This document shows, in pieces, positions 17,467 to 27,305 of a stretch of 64,000 bases of DNA. The DNA is taken from the NCBI GenBank assembly GCA_942492835.1, contig OW818645.1, positions 3,100,001 to 3,164,000 of the forward strand, given 5' to 3'. The first letter of the stretch is position 1, and each line of letters opens with the position of its first letter. Position numbers and translations under genes: made by a program. This DNA is from GWB2-37-7 sp942492835 (GTDB taxonomy: Bacteria; Bacillota; Clostridia; Lutisporales; Lutisporaceae). Under the pieces are notes generated by a model. That model saw only the letters and a list, made by a program, of their open reading frames with translations, was not told where the DNA came from and searched no databases.

Positions 17467-18846
17467 ATGATTGATTCAAAACTAAAAAAAGTTGAGAAAA
17501 ACTCCATAAGAGCGGATGTTATTAATATTGCGTGGCCTGTTCTTGTAGAGCTTCTTCTGGGCTCGCTTTTTGGGATGATAGACATGATGATGCTGGGAAG
17601 ATTAGATAATAGTGCATTGGCGGCAGCTTCTGTAGCGGCTGTAGGAATGACGAATCAACCTTTATTTATTGGTATATCACTTGTACAGGCATTAAATGTA
17701 GGTGGAACAGCCATGGTTTCTAGGTATCTGGGTTCCAATCAGCAGGGGAAAATTAGTACTACTTTAAAACATATAATATTATTAAGTTTGGTTATGCTAG
17801 CAATACCACTATCTACGTTAGGTATAATCTTTACAGATTCTATTTTGAGCTTTATGGGAGCACAAGCTGATACTATGCAGGCAGGAAGAATCTATTTTAA
17901 AATTATTATGGTTGGTTTTATATTCCAATCATTTAATATGTCTATATCCGCCGCATTAAGAGGAATTGGTGAAACTAAAATACCAATGAAGATAAACCTA
18001 AAGGCGAACTTTTTAAATGTTATAGGTAATGCAATTTTGATATATGGTCTTTTTGGATTCCCAAAGCTAGGTATTACTGGAGCAGGGTTATCTACTGCTA
18101 TTTCTCAAGTAGTCGCAAGTATACTTTTATTTAGCTACGTTATAAAAGGAAAAAGCATTGTTAAGTTTAACATAAAAGAACACTTTAAGTTTGATAAAAA
18201 TATTGTATATAATCTTGTAAAGATTGGTGTGCCTGCATCTTTAGAGCAGCTGGTTTTAAGAACAGGTTTGCTTGTGTTTGTAAAAATAGTTGCAGCACTT
18301 GGAACTGTTATTTATGCAGCACATCAAATATCACTAAATATATTGAGTCTTTCTTTTCAGCCAGGGCAAGCTTTTGGAATTGCAGCCGCAGCATTGATAG
18401 GAAGAACCTTGGGTTCTGGTGAGTTTGAAAAGGCAGAAGCTTATGCAAAAGAAACAAGAAAGATTGGTTCTATCATATCAACTTTTATGGCTATAATATT
18501 ATTCTTTTTTGGTAAACAAATTGTTGGACTGTATTCAAATGATTCAAGTATTATACAAAACGCCTCTATTGCGCTAAAGATAATAGCATTAGTCCAGCCT
18601 TTTCAGTCCTCTCAGCTAATCTTGGCAGGGGGATTAAGAGGAGCTGGAGATACTTTTTGGCCTTTAGTAGGTACTTTTGTAGGAGTAATATTAATAAGGG
18701 TTACATTAGCATATGTATTTGTTAACATACTTGGATATGGATTAGCAGGAGCATGGATGGCAGTACTTGTAGATCAATTAGTAAGATGGTTGTTTGTTTA
18801 TACGAGATTTAGAACAGGAAAGTGGAAGTATATAAAAATAAGATAG
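17467..18846 (+). CDS. MATE-family multidrug/cation antiporter
   Basis: 459 residues with about 12 membrane segments arranged in two similar halves, as in MATE exporters. Family-type segments: WPVLVELLLGSLFGMIDMMMLG near the start, AALRGIGETKIPM at the end of the first half and ILAGGLRGAGDTFWPL in the second. It would expel organic cations or drugs in exchange for Na+ or H+. The ATG at 17467 follows GGAAAGAAGAG. The thioesterase gene begins 26 bases after it and may be cotranscribed. A paralogue is at 22559. Confidence 0.9.
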   Translation: MIDSKLKKVEKNSIRADVINIAWPVLVELLLGSLFGMIDMMMLGRLDNSALAAASVAAVGMTNQPLFIGISLVQALNVGGTAMVSRYLGSNQQGKISTTLKHIILLSLVMLAIPLSTLGIIFTDSILSFMGAQADTMQAGRIYFKIIMVGFIFQSFNMSISAALRGIGETKIPMKINLKANFLNVIGNAILIYGLFGFPKLGITGAGLSTAISQVVASILLFSYVIKGKSIVKFNIKEHFKFDKNIVYNLVKIGVPASLEQLVLRTGLLVFVKIVAALGTVIYAAHQISLNILSLSFQPGQAFGIAAAALIGRTLGSGEFEKAEAYAKETRKIGSIISTFMAIILFFFGKQIVGLYSNDSSIIQNASIALKIIALVQPFQSSQLILAGGLRGAGDTFWPLVGTFVGVILIRVTLAYVFVNILGYGLAGAWMAVLVDQLVRWLFVYTRFRTGKWKYIKIR

Positions 18847-18872
18847 AAAAAATTGCAGTAAAGGAGTAACAA

Positions 18873-19337
18873 ATGGCAAATAATATTTCTTTTTCAAGAG
18901 TAGAAACATGTTTGATAATGGAGCCTATACATGCTAACCTTTATGGAAATGTACATGGCGGAGAGCTTATGAAGCTTATGGATGTTGTTGCAGGTTTGGC
19001 AGCAGCAAAGCATGCAAAGGGTACTGTTGTTACAGCAAGGGTTGATGATGTAGTATTTTATAAATCAATTCATATTGGAGATATTGTAACCTGTATAGGG
19101 CAGCTTGCATATGTAGGTACATCTTCAATGCAAGTTATAGTAACTGTATTAGTTCATGAGTTAAGCAATTATTCACAACCTGAGACAGTAATGACTGCCT
19201 TTGTTACCATGGTGCATTTAGTAGATAATAAACCTGCCAAAGTTCCTAGGCTAGTGGCTACTACTAAAGAAGAAGAGGAAATTTATAAACTTGGAGAGCA
19301 AAAGTATAAGGAGATAAAAATAAAATCGCAGAAATAA
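18873..19337 (+). CDS. acyl-CoA thioesterase, hotdog fold
   Basis: 154 residues. NLYGNVHGGELMKLMDVVAG holds the conserved N-x-x-G-x-x-H-G-G-x-x-M-x-x-x-D pattern of YciA/BACH-type acyl-CoA hydrolases; VVTARVDDVVFYKSIHIGD is the second strand region with the catalytic-site residues. It hydrolyses acyl-CoA to CoA and acid, chain length unknown. RBS AAAGGAG. It lies 26 bases after the MATE gene and before a hairpin-containing gap (TTGCATAACT... with CCCTTTTTTA) that likely ends the transcript. Confidence 0.85.
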   Translation: MANNISFSRVETCLIMEPIHANLYGNVHGGELMKLMDVVAGLAAAKHAKGTVVTARVDDVVFYKSIHIGDIVTCIGQLAYVGTSSMQVIVTVLVHELSNYSQPETVMTAFVTMVHLVDNKPAKVPRLVATTKEEEEIYKLGEQKYKEIKIKSQK

Positions 19338-19414
19338 ATAAGGGGGATGTTTGCATAACTGATTAATAGTTAATTGTGCAGCAGTCCCTTTTTTAATACA
19401 CATTATATTAGATG

Positions 19415-19470
19415 TTGACAAATGTATATATAAATCATATTATATATACATTATATATAATATGATTTAT
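19415..19470 (+). promoter_or_regulatory. MarR gene promoter overlapped by a 41-bp palindrome
   Basis: TTGACA (19415-19420), 17 bases, TATTAT (19438-19443) is a strong sigma-A promoter. From 19430 to 19470 the sequence is a perfect inverted repeat: a 19-base arm starting ATAAATCATATT, three bases CAT, and its exact reverse complement. It covers the -10 box, the start site and the 5' UTR up to the RBS GGAGG. This is the expected size and place of an autorepression operator for the MarR protein encoded next, possibly two adjacent dimer sites. Confidence 0.75.
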
Positions 19471-19481
19471 GGAGGAATACC

Positions 19482-19991
19482 ATGGAGGCTGCAAAATTTA
19501 AAAAAATTGTTTGGTGTTACACAAGGAAAATTGCAGAAAGCATGAATAGTGTAATTAGTTCTATAAGTGAAAAATATGGGTTAACTATGATGCAAACAAG
19601 AATTCTTATGGAATTAAATCAAAGTGAGACACACACAATTGGCAGCCTGGCTGATAGTATATGTGTTGCAGGTACTAATATTTCTGCAATGTGTAAAAAA
19701 CTTGAAGGTCAAGGAATGTTAGAACGTGTTAGAAAAAAAGAGGATGAGAGAGTAGTGTTAGTTATTCTAACAAGCTTAGGTAAAGAAACTGTTTTGGAAA
19801 TAGACAGATCATATAATGATAAGATATCACAGTATTTTGTAAACGAAAATGAAGAAACTTTAGATGACATTATTTTAGGACTTCAAAAACTGAATGATAT
19901 TTTACAGAGAGTAAGTAAGGTTGAAAATGAAGGAATTATAATTTCTAGTTATGTTGAGAAAAAGATTTATCATCCACAAAAGCAGCAGTAA
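19482..19991 (+). CDS. MarR-family transcriptional regulator
   Basis: 169 residues with the MarR winged helix: an N-terminal helix, YGLTMMQTRILMEL, then TIGSLADSICVAGTNISAMCKKLEGQGMLERVRKKEDERVV (helix-turn-helix plus wing DER), and a C-terminal dimer helix. MarR proteins repress drug-export, stress or catabolic genes and let go on ligand binding. The overlapping palindrome suggests autorepression. ftsH begins 53 bases downstream and could be under the same control. RBS GGAGG. Confidence 0.9.
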   Translation: MEAAKFKKIVWCYTRKIAESMNSVISSISEKYGLTMMQTRILMELNQSETHTIGSLADSICVAGTNISAMCKKLEGQGMLERVRKKEDERVVLVILTSLGKETVLEIDRSYNDKISQYFVNENEETLDDIILGLQKLNDILQRVSKVENEGIIISSYVEKKIYHPQKQQ

Positions 19992-20044
19992 CTTTTGAAA
20001 ACGATAAAAATGTTAGTGCAAAACATTTAGAAAGAGAGATTTAT

Positions 20045-21859
20045 ATGAAAGAAGAAAAAAGTCCCAAAAAGCCAATTATATTTTACTATGTTATTACACT
20101 TGTTATTTTGATGATTTTAAATGTCTATATTTTTCCATCTATAATGCAGCCAGAGGTTACAACCGTGGATTATAGTACATTTTTGACACAAATTGAAAAA
20201 GGCAAGGTAAAAACAGTAGAATTTCAGGATAATCGAATAGCATTTACTGAATTGGATACAGCAGGAAAAGAAAAAATATTTGTAACAGGAAAAGTAGACT
20301 ATCCAGATCTTACAAATCGACTTATTACTGCTAAAGTTAAATTCTCTAGGGTTATTCCAAAGGAGAATTCGCCACTGGTGAATTTTATATTTTCTTGGGT
20401 TCTTCCAATTGTTATTTTTGTAGGAATCGGACAATTATTAATGAGTTCTATGCAGAAAAAAATGGGTGGCAACGCTATGAGCTTTGGAAAGAGTAGTGCC
20501 AAAGTATATGTAGAAGCACAGACAGGCAAGACCTTTGCAGATGTAGCAGGGCAGGATGAAGCAAAGGAAGCGCTTACTGAGATTGTGGACTTCTTGCATA
20601 ACCCAGCAAAATATAAGGAAATTGGTGCAATTATGCCAAAGGGCGCATTGCTTGTAGGCCCTCCTGGTACTGGTAAAACGCTTCTTGCAAAAGCTATAGC
20701 AGGAGAATCAAAGGTACCGTTTTTCTCAATCTCTGGTTCAGAATTTGTCGAGATGTTTGTAGGCATGGGAGCAGCAAGAGTTAGAGACCTTTTTAAACAA
20801 GCTCAGTCAAAAGCTCCATGCATAGTATTTATTGATGAAATTGATACTATTGGTAAAAAACGTGGCGAAGGGGGAATTGGAGGCAATGATGAGAGGGAAC
20901 AGACATTAAATCAGCTATTAGCTGAAATGGATGGTTTTAATGCAGAGAAGGGTGTAGTAATTCTTGCGGCAACAAACAGACCTGATTCTCTTGACAAAGC
21001 GTTGCTTCGTCCCGGTCGATTTGACCGTCGTGTACCTGTAGAATTACCTGATCTTGCAGGGCGTGAGGCTATTTTAAAGGTACATGCAAAAAAAATAAAG
21101 TTAAGTAGTAATATAGATTTCAATGAAATAGCAAGAGCTACTTCAGGAGCTTCTGGTGCAGAGCTTGCCAATATAATAAATGAGGGAGCTTTGAGGGCAG
21201 TAAAATGCGGACGTAAATATGTAGAGCAATGTGATTTAGAGGAAGCTGTAGAAGTTGTAATTGCAGGATATCAGAAAAAAGGTGCTGTTATATCTCCAAA
21301 GGAAAAGCAAATTATTGCATACCATGAAATTGGTCATGCTATTGTTGCAGCAAAACAAACTGAATCTGCGCCAGTACACAAAATAAGCATAATTCCACGT
21401 ACTTCTGGAGCATTAGGTTATACAATGCAGATATCAGAGAAAGAGAATTTTCTGATGACAAAAGAGGAAGCAGAGAACAAAATTACTACCTTTACAGGCG
21501 GTCGTGCTGCAGAGGAACTAGTTTTTGGAACCTTTACATCAGGTGCTTCCAATGATATTGAGCAAGCTACTAAAATAGCTAGAGCAATGGTTACTCGTCT
21601 TGGTATGAGTAAAAACTTTGATATGATGGCGCTTGAGACAGTTACTAATCAATATCTTGGAGGAGATGCTTCATTAGCATGCTCTCCTGAAACTGCATCA
21701 AAAATTGATGAAGAGGTGCTTGCTATTATAAAAAATGCCCATGAAAGAGCAATGAGTATTTTAAAAGAAAATTTAGAAAAGCTTCATGCATTATCATCAT
21801 ACCTAGTTGAGAGAGAGACTATAACAGGAGATGAATTTATGAGGATGTTGGCAGGCTAA
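20045..21859 (+). CDS. ftsH: ATP-dependent zinc metalloprotease FtsH
   Basis: 604 residues. Two membrane segments (about 12-32 and 112-133) flank an external loop. The AAA+ domain has Walker A GPPGTGKT (205-212), Walker B VFIDEID (261-267), pore loop around FVGMGAARVRDLF and second region of homology NRPDSLDKALLRPGRFDRR. The M41 protease site is HEIGH (427-431). It degrades misfolded membrane proteins and short-lived regulators. Shorter at the C-terminus than housekeeping FtsH and placed after a MarR regulator, so it may be a second, specialised copy. RBS AAAGAGAG. Confidence 0.93.
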   Translation: MKEEKSPKKPIIFYYVITLVILMILNVYIFPSIMQPEVTTVDYSTFLTQIEKGKVKTVEFQDNRIAFTELDTAGKEKIFVTGKVDYPDLTNRLITAKVKFSRVIPKENSPLVNFIFSWVLPIVIFVGIGQLLMSSMQKKMGGNAMSFGKSSAKVYVEAQTGKTFADVAGQDEAKEALTEIVDFLHNPAKYKEIGAIMPKGALLVGPPGTGKTLLAKAIAGESKVPFFSISGSEFVEMFVGMGAARVRDLFKQAQSKAPCIVFIDEIDTIGKKRGEGGIGGNDEREQTLNQLLAEMDGFNAEKGVVILAATNRPDSLDKALLRPGRFDRRVPVELPDLAGREAILKVHAKKIKLSSNIDFNEIARATSGASGAELANIINEGALRAVKCGRKYVEQCDLEEAVEVVIAGYQKKGAVISPKEKQIIAYHEIGHAIVAAKQTESAPVHKISIIPRTSGALGYTMQISEKENFLMTKEEAENKITTFTGGRAAEELVFGTFTSGASNDIEQATKIARAMVTRLGMSKNFDMMALETVTNQYLGGDASLACSPETASKIDEEVLAIIKNAHERAMSILKENLEKLHALSSYLVERETITGDEFMRMLAG

Positions 21860-21900
21860 TACTTTTATGGGAAACAGAGATATTGATATAATACAAATAT

Positions 21901-21934
21901 ATCCCTCTGCTAAAAGTTTGTTTAGCAGAGGGAT
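21901..21934. terminator. bidirectional terminator between convergent genes
   Basis: ATCCCTCTGCTAAA, loop AGTTTG, TTTAGCAGAGGGAT: a perfect 14-bp stem between ftsH (plus) and the LapA-like gene (minus). Confidence 0.88.
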
Positions 21935-21942
21935 TCGTTGTT

Positions 21943-22287
21943 TTACACCTGTGAGTTTGTAGATTCGTTATTTTCCTCGTCTGAGGGCGTATCAGGATGC
22001 AGAACATCCAGGAAAGATATCTCGTTTTCTAGATTATTTTGTTCTGCTATTAGTACTTGATTCTCATTACTGAGTTTCTTTATCTGTTTTTTTAGTTTGA
22101 ATTGCTTTACGAGACCAAGCATTGATGCAATTATTGCTCCAAAGGCTGTAGAAATGAAAATAATCAGTGCTAGAGATAATTTATACTCTACAAAAAAAAT
22201 TTTCACAGGTACTGCCGCTGCGTTAGTAATTGCAAAGATTATTACTATAATTGATGCTATAAGAGAAAAAATAAAGTATAGCTGCAT
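21943..22287 (-). CDS. LapA-domain (DUF1049) membrane protein
   Basis: 114 residues on the minus strand. Two membrane helices (about 3-22 and 39-60, the latter LALIIFISTAFGAIIASMLG) are followed by a coiled coil (KLKKQIKKLSNENQVLIAEQ) and an acidic tail. This matches lipopolysaccharide-assembly protein A-like domain proteins, common in Gram-positives where the role is unknown. RBS AAAGGAGG precedes the ATG at 22287. It is convergent with ftsH. Confidence 0.75.
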   Translation of the reverse strand: MQLYFIFSLIASIIVIIFAITNAAAVPVKIFFVEYKLSLALIIFISTAFGAIIASMLGLVKQFKLKKQIKKLSNENQVLIAEQNNLENEISFLDVLHPDTPSDEENNESTNSQV

Positions 22288-22558
22288 GAGAACTTCAACC
22301 TCCTTTATATATTTAATTTATAATACATGAATTTAATTTTATAGCAAAATAAACAATAGAAGAATATTACATATTATTATATTTCATTATACTATACAAA
22401 ATACTGATGTAAAACCATTATATACTAAATCATTAAATAGTATGAATTAATAAAAGTTTATAGAGTTGTGATATAATTGTTAGGGTGTTTATGTTTCTAT
22501 ATACAGAAGTCAAAATAGAAACAATTTTTTTAAGCATAATGAGGGTGGGTAATATATA

Positions 22559-23956
22559 ATGAAAACTAATTTAACAGAAGGCAATATTTTAAAAAAGCTA
22601 CTTATTCTTGCTTTGCCGATAATGGGAACCTCTCTGATACAAACTGCATATAGCTTAACTGATATGATATGGGTTGGAGCATTAGGTTCTAGGGCTGTTA
22701 CTGCAATCGGTACAGCAGGCTTTTATACATGGCTTGCCAATGCATTTATAATAATTCCCAGAATAGGTGCAGAGATTGGGGTCGCTCAATCTGTAGGAAG
22801 AGGAGATTTAAAAGAAACCAAAAGCTACATAAGACATTCCATACAAATAAATTTAGTTTTTGCAATTTTGTATGGAGTTGTAATGATAGTATTTAGAAAT
22901 CAGCTTATAGATTTTTTTAATATTGATGATAATGGCATTGTTGGAATGGCAACAATCTATCTATTTATAATCTCTTTGGGAATGGTATTTTTCTTTTTGC
23001 CTCCTGTACTTACAGCGATTTTTAATGGTCATGGAGACAGTCGCACACCTTTTTGGATAAATACAATAGGTCTTACAACAAATATTATACTTGATCCTCT
23101 TCTTATACTAGGAGTAGGGCCATTTCCCAATTTGGGAGTTGCAGGAGCTGCTATTGCAACAATATTTGCGCAGTTTGTTGTTACAATGGTATTTATTTTT
23201 GTTATCTGTAAAAAAACAGATTTCTTTGTCAAACTGAATTTCCTGCAAAAACCTGATTGGGGTCATATAAGAAGGATTATTAGACTAGGCATGCCTGCAG
23301 GGATACAAAGCGGAGCATTTACAGTTATTGCGATGGTTATAGCAAGAATACTGGCAGGGTGGGGCTCAACTCCAATTGCAGTACAAAGTGTTGGATCGCA
23401 AATTGAATCAATATCATGGATGACAGCTGGAGGCTTCCAAACTGCATTAAGTGCCTTTGTAGGGCAAAATTATGGAGCAAAGAAATGGGATAGGATATAT
23501 AAAGGATACTTTACAGCAATAGGTATGATTTCAGTTATAGGAATAATCACATCATGTCTATTAATATTCTTGCCAGGACCAATTTTTTCTATTTTTATCC
23601 GAGAACAAAACGTCATAAAGGATGGAATAATATATTTGAGAATACTTGGAGTATCCCAATTTTTTATGTGTATAGAAATAACAACATCGGGAGCCTTCAA
23701 TGGTATTGGAAAAACAATTCCTCCTTCGGTAGTAGGCATTGCGCTAAATGCAATGAGAATTCCGGGTGCGATTTTATTATCAATACCTCTTGGACTAAAT
23801 GGGGTATGGTGGAGTATAAGCTTAAGTAGCATCATAAAGGGAATAATATTAACAAGCTGGTTTATATTATTGCTCCTAAGACATCCTGAAATAAAAGAAA
23901 ACAAGCTTATTAGTTTTGGCAGATTTGGCAAACTAAAAACAAAAACAGAAAGATAG
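22559..23956 (+). CDS. MATE-family efflux transporter
   Basis: 465 residues, about 12 membrane segments. LPIMGTSLIQTAYSLTDMIW at the start, GHGDSRTPFWINTIGL and TSGAFNGIGKTIPPSVVG are repeat-linked MATE motifs. It is not close in sequence to the 17467 copy, so it belongs to another branch of the family. The 270-base upstream gap is AT-rich and holds TTGTGATATAATTG-like promoter sequence. RBS GAGGGTGG. The DUF2156-like gene follows after 41 bases. Confidence 0.9.
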   Translation: MKTNLTEGNILKKLLILALPIMGTSLIQTAYSLTDMIWVGALGSRAVTAIGTAGFYTWLANAFIIIPRIGAEIGVAQSVGRGDLKETKSYIRHSIQINLVFAILYGVVMIVFRNQLIDFFNIDDNGIVGMATIYLFIISLGMVFFFLPPVLTAIFNGHGDSRTPFWINTIGLTTNIILDPLLILGVGPFPNLGVAGAAIATIFAQFVVTMVFIFVICKKTDFFVKLNFLQKPDWGHIRRIIRLGMPAGIQSGAFTVIAMVIARILAGWGSTPIAVQSVGSQIESISWMTAGGFQTALSAFVGQNYGAKKWDRIYKGYFTAIGMISVIGIITSCLLIFLPGPIFSIFIREQNVIKDGIIYLRILGVSQFFMCIEITTSGAFNGIGKTIPPSVVGIALNAMRIPGAILLSIPLGLNGVWWSISLSSIIKGIILTSWFILLLLRHPEIKENKLISFGRFGKLKTKTER

Positions 23957-23997
23957 TAGAGGGATATTGGATATATCCTATTTGGAGGTAGAAATAT

Positions 23998-24819
23998 TTG
24001 ATTTTTAGAGAGGTTACATTAAATGACATGCCAATACTTGATAAATATAGGAATATTTGTTCGGATTATTTGTTCTCATATCTTTATATGTATCAAGATT
24101 CATATAGACTTAAAATATCAGAAAATGATGGAACAATAATTATACGATCTGATATAGATGATACTAATTTTTTTATGCCTTTAGGAGACACCGAGCAAGG
24201 AATAAAATTAGTCTTGAAGTATTGTAAAGAGAATAATATAAAGCCAATATTTACTAAGATACCTGAGGATTTTCTAAGTATTTTTCATGATTTTAATTTT
24301 CATATTGAAGAGGACAGAGATTCATTTGACTATGTTTTTAAAAACACAGATTTCATAGAATACAAGGGTAAAAAATTTAGGAATCAAAGAAATAATTTAT
24401 TTAGCTATCTTAAAGCTTACGAACCAAAGTTTGATCCAGACATAAAAGCATATATAGATAAATGCAAGGAATTCACTCAAATATATCATAATTCACCTAA
24501 TAAACTGGAACCCACTTTTAAAATGCTTGATAATATTGAGTTGCTTAATTTAAAAGGTGGCGTAGTTATAAATGCTGGTGAGATATCTGCATTTTGTCTA
24601 TATGAAGAATTATCAGATGATATGCTTCTTTCTCATGTGGAGCTTACAGATAATTGCCACAGAGGGGTGCATGCATATCTAATAAACGAGTTAGCAAAGA
24701 ATATAGGTGAGAAGAATATTAACAAGGAGGATGATATGGGTATTCCAGGGCTTAGAAGGTTCAAAGAATCATATAATCCTCACTATATGTTAAAAAAATA
24801 TAAAGCCTACTATATTTAA
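23998..24819 (+). CDS. DUF2156-family acyltransferase-like protein
   Basis: 273 residues from TTG after TTTGGAGG. The layout (IFREVTLNDMPILDKY, then FSYLYMYQDSYRLKI, YKGKKFRNQRNNLFSYLKAY and a C-terminal HRGVHAYLINELAKN... GLRRFKESYNPHYMLKKY) matches the DUF2156 / LPG-synthase-C domain, a doubled GNAT fold also found at the end of lysyl-phosphatidylglycerol synthases. It lacks membrane segments. It may transfer an aminoacyl or other acyl group. Its stop overlaps the 3' end of the convergent ATP-grasp gene by 4 bases. Confidence 0.75.
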   Translation: MIFREVTLNDMPILDKYRNICSDYLFSYLYMYQDSYRLKISENDGTIIIRSDIDDTNFFMPLGDTEQGIKLVLKYCKENNIKPIFTKIPEDFLSIFHDFNFHIEEDRDSFDYVFKNTDFIEYKGKKFRNQRNNLFSYLKAYEPKFDPDIKAYIDKCKEFTQIYHNSPNKLEPTFKMLDNIELLNLKGGVVINAGEISAFCLYEELSDDMLLSHVELTDNCHRGVHAYLINELAKNIGEKNINKEDDMGIPGLRRFKESYNPHYMLKKYKAYYI

Positions 24820-25853
24820 GAAGGGGTAATAAAAATCTGACTCCAATATCGCAGCATTTTTGTACCCCATTTTATGCTGGTATTTTCTACAGGCATTCCA
24901 TATGCTAGTCTCAAGGCTTGTTCCAGCATATTTATTCCAGCTCCATAGTTTGCTACCAATGAGCCAGATACTCTGGGGTTTATTTCGATAAGCTTTGGTA
25001 ATCCGCTTTCGGAATATTTAAACTGAATATTTATGTTGTATGAAAGATTAAGAGCCGATATTATTTCTTTGGAATACTCTATTAATTCGTCATTCTTCTC
25101 AGTTATAGAGACACTAGCAACTCCCATTGAAGTCTCTACTCTCTGTCTAGGTATGCAGAAATAGGTGATACCGTTTTTGCAAACACAATCAACACTGTAC
25201 TCTTTCCCAGGAAGGTATTCTGATACAAGCAGCTCAGGTATTTTAGTCATGCTTCTAAGCTGATTTAGATATGCTTCAAGATTTACCTTAGCAGAACCCG
25301 CTGGCTCATTAAAAATATCTATTTTTTCTTCAGTTATAATCCGAAAGCCCTTTCCACCTTCTCCGTTTACGGGCTTTATGCATACAGGCACCTTTGGATA
25401 TCCAAGCTCTAAGACTACAGCTTTAATAGAATCGATAGTTGATACTAAGGTGTATTTTGGCACAAAAGCTCTATCACTAAAAAACTTGTATAGTTCATCC
25501 TTGCTATTTGCAATTTTAAGCTTTTGAGTGTCTTCAGTTACAAGTACCTTAATACCAAAGCTATTGAAAAACTCTATATTTTCTGACATAAGTATTAGCT
25601 CATCAGTATATTGAGGTATTATGGTTGTTATCTTTTCACTTTTGCATATCGCTAACAGTGCATCAATGTACTTTGAATCTTTTACCTTAGGAACAATATA
25701 TTTTTTGCCCGTCACAATAAATCCTGGAGTATCTTTATCTTCTACATCAGTAGTAACCACAGCTACATCAAAGGACTTCACATTTTTAAGCATATCAATA
25801 TCAGCTACAGTACCCATGCTCCCAGAAATAGTCCATAATATCTTTAAGTTCAA
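24816..25853 (-). CDS. ATP-grasp family ligase
   Basis: 345 residues on the minus strand, TTG start after AAGGAGAG. An N-terminal Rossmann-like domain (LKILWTISGSMGTVADIDML) precedes an ATP-grasp domain: CIKPVNGEGGKGFR is the glycine-rich ATP loop, SEYLPGKEYSVDCVC the adenine-side segment, and LPKLIEINPRVSG the Mg-binding Glu/Asn motif. This resembles stand-alone carbamoyl-phosphate-synthase-large-subunit-like ligases that make C-N bonds on amino acids, peptides or cofactors. Substrate unknown. Confidence 0.8.
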   Translation of the reverse strand: MNLKILWTISGSMGTVADIDMLKNVKSFDVAVVTTDVEDKDTPGFIVTGKKYIVPKVKDSKYIDALLAICKSEKITTIIPQYTDELILMSENIEFFNSFGIKVLVTEDTQKLKIANSKDELYKFFSDRAFVPKYTLVSTIDSIKAVVLELGYPKVPVCIKPVNGEGGKGFRIITEEKIDIFNEPAGSAKVNLEAYLNQLRSMTKIPELLVSEYLPGKEYSVDCVCKNGITYFCIPRQRVETSMGVASVSITEKNDELIEYSKEIISALNLSYNINIQFKYSESGLPKLIEINPRVSGSLVANYGAGINMLEQALRLAYGMPVENTSIKWGTKMLRYWSQIFITPS

Positions 25854-26145
25854 TTTTATCTCTCCTTATACGGTTAAGTTGTTATTAAAATTCATCTATA
25901 ATATATATTTAACAGCAATTTCACTAAAAAAGAAATAGTAATTAATATTTTTGTGCAAAATACTCCTTAATATATGTTACGATAAAGATATATTCTACCA
26001 ATAACGAGTGAATATACTATATTTGCGAGATATAAGCTTTTCAAAAGAGAAGCAGGAATGTATTATAGATTAAGAGGATATATTAAATATAAATTTATAA
26101 TAAGTGGGAAATATTTAGTGCAAAACATAGAAAAGAGGGTATAAA

Positions 26146-26982
26146 ATGATAGAATTAGGCAAAATACAAAACTTAAAAGTTCTTAGAATGACTAAGGTTG
26201 GCGCATATCTCAATACTGAATATGGTAGTGAAGAGGAAGATATCTTATTACCGATGAACCAAGTGCCACAAGATATTGAAATAGAAAAAGAGATAGAAGT
26301 ATTTGTTTATAAAGATTCAGAAGATAGAATGATAGCTACTATGAAAAAGCCAAAGATAACAATGGGAGAATTAGCTCTTCTTAGGGTAGTGGACAATACC
26401 AAAATTGGTGCGTTTCTGGATTGGGGTTTGGAGAAGGACTTGCTGCTGCCTTTTAAGGAGCAAACATATAGCATTGTAGAAGACGGTGTTTATTTAGTGG
26501 GATTATACATAGATAAAAGCAGTAGATTATGTGCTACTATGGATATCTACAAGTTATTAACTGATGAATCACCATATAAAGTAAATGACAGAGTTAATGG
26601 GACTATCTATAAAATACATGAAGAAATTGGAGCCTTTGTAGCTGTTGACGATAAATACAATGGACTAATCCCTAATAAGGAGCTTTATGGTGAATACAAA
26701 TGTGGAGACAATGTAGAGGTTAGAATAAAAAAGGTAAAAGAAGATGGAAAGCTTGAACTGAGCTTAAGAAAAGAGGCCTACAATGAAATAGATGATGATG
26801 CCAAGAAGATTATGGATAGGCTAATCTTACAGGACGGCAAGCTAGGATTAAATGATAACAGCAAGCCTGAGGATATAAAGTCTGAGTTAAGCATGAGCAA
26901 GAGTGCTTTTAAAAGAGCGGTAGGAAGACTTTTTAAAGAAAGAAAAATTAAAATAACCGAAAAGGGTATTGAGTTAATATAA
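26146..26982 (+). CDS. cvfB: S1-domain RNA-binding protein, CvfB family
   Basis: 278 residues. MIELGKIQNLKVLRMTKVGAYL is the usual start of CvfB/YitL proteins; three S1-like OB folds follow (about 1-65, 68-135, 145-210; KVNDRVNGTIYKIHEEIGAF marks the third) and a C-terminal winged helix (SMSKSAFKRAVGRLFKERKI). CvfB binds RNA and affects virulence-factor expression in Staphylococcus. The 290-base upstream gap is AT-rich and featureless apart from promoter-like stretches. RBS AAAGAGGG. Confidence 0.88.
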   Translation: MIELGKIQNLKVLRMTKVGAYLNTEYGSEEEDILLPMNQVPQDIEIEKEIEVFVYKDSEDRMIATMKKPKITMGELALLRVVDNTKIGAFLDWGLEKDLLLPFKEQTYSIVEDGVYLVGLYIDKSSRLCATMDIYKLLTDESPYKVNDRVNGTIYKIHEEIGAFVAVDDKYNGLIPNKELYGEYKCGDNVEVRIKKVKEDGKLELSLRKEAYNEIDDDAKKIMDRLILQDGKLGLNDNSKPEDIKSELSMSKSAFKRAVGRLFKERKIKITEKGIELI

Positions 26983-27132
26983 TGCTATTTTCGGGTTAGG
27001 GATATTAAAGTATGGAAATATATAGGCGTTGTTTGTAGAAAGACAGAATATTAAAGTGTACAATAATAAATGTATTTGTTGTAAAATAGGTACATTTATT
27101 ATTTTTTTTAAAAGATAAAGGAGATTACAATA

Positions 27133-27252
27133 ATGCCAACACTTAACATAAACATAAATGAAAAAGCCAATCTGATGCGGCTCGACTGTATACTTGAAAA
27201 AACAAAGGATGCAGTTGTTCAGAAGGACAAGCAGTATAGAAAATATTACTAA
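27133..27252 (+). CDS. small protein of unknown function (39 aa)
   Basis: ATG at 27133 preceded by AAAGGAG at 9 bases, 39 codons, starting MPTLNININ and ending KQYRKYY. It is charged and helical after residue 10. I do not recognise it; it could be a shortened CopG-like protein or a free-standing miniprotein. It precedes the ABC operon by 53 bases on the same strand. Confidence 0.45.
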   Translation: MPTLNININEKANLMRLDCILEKTKDAVVQKDKQYRKYY

Positions 27253-27305
27253 GAAGCTTCTAAAATATAGCGATAGTAGAATTAAAAGGCTTAAGGGGGA
27301 GACAC

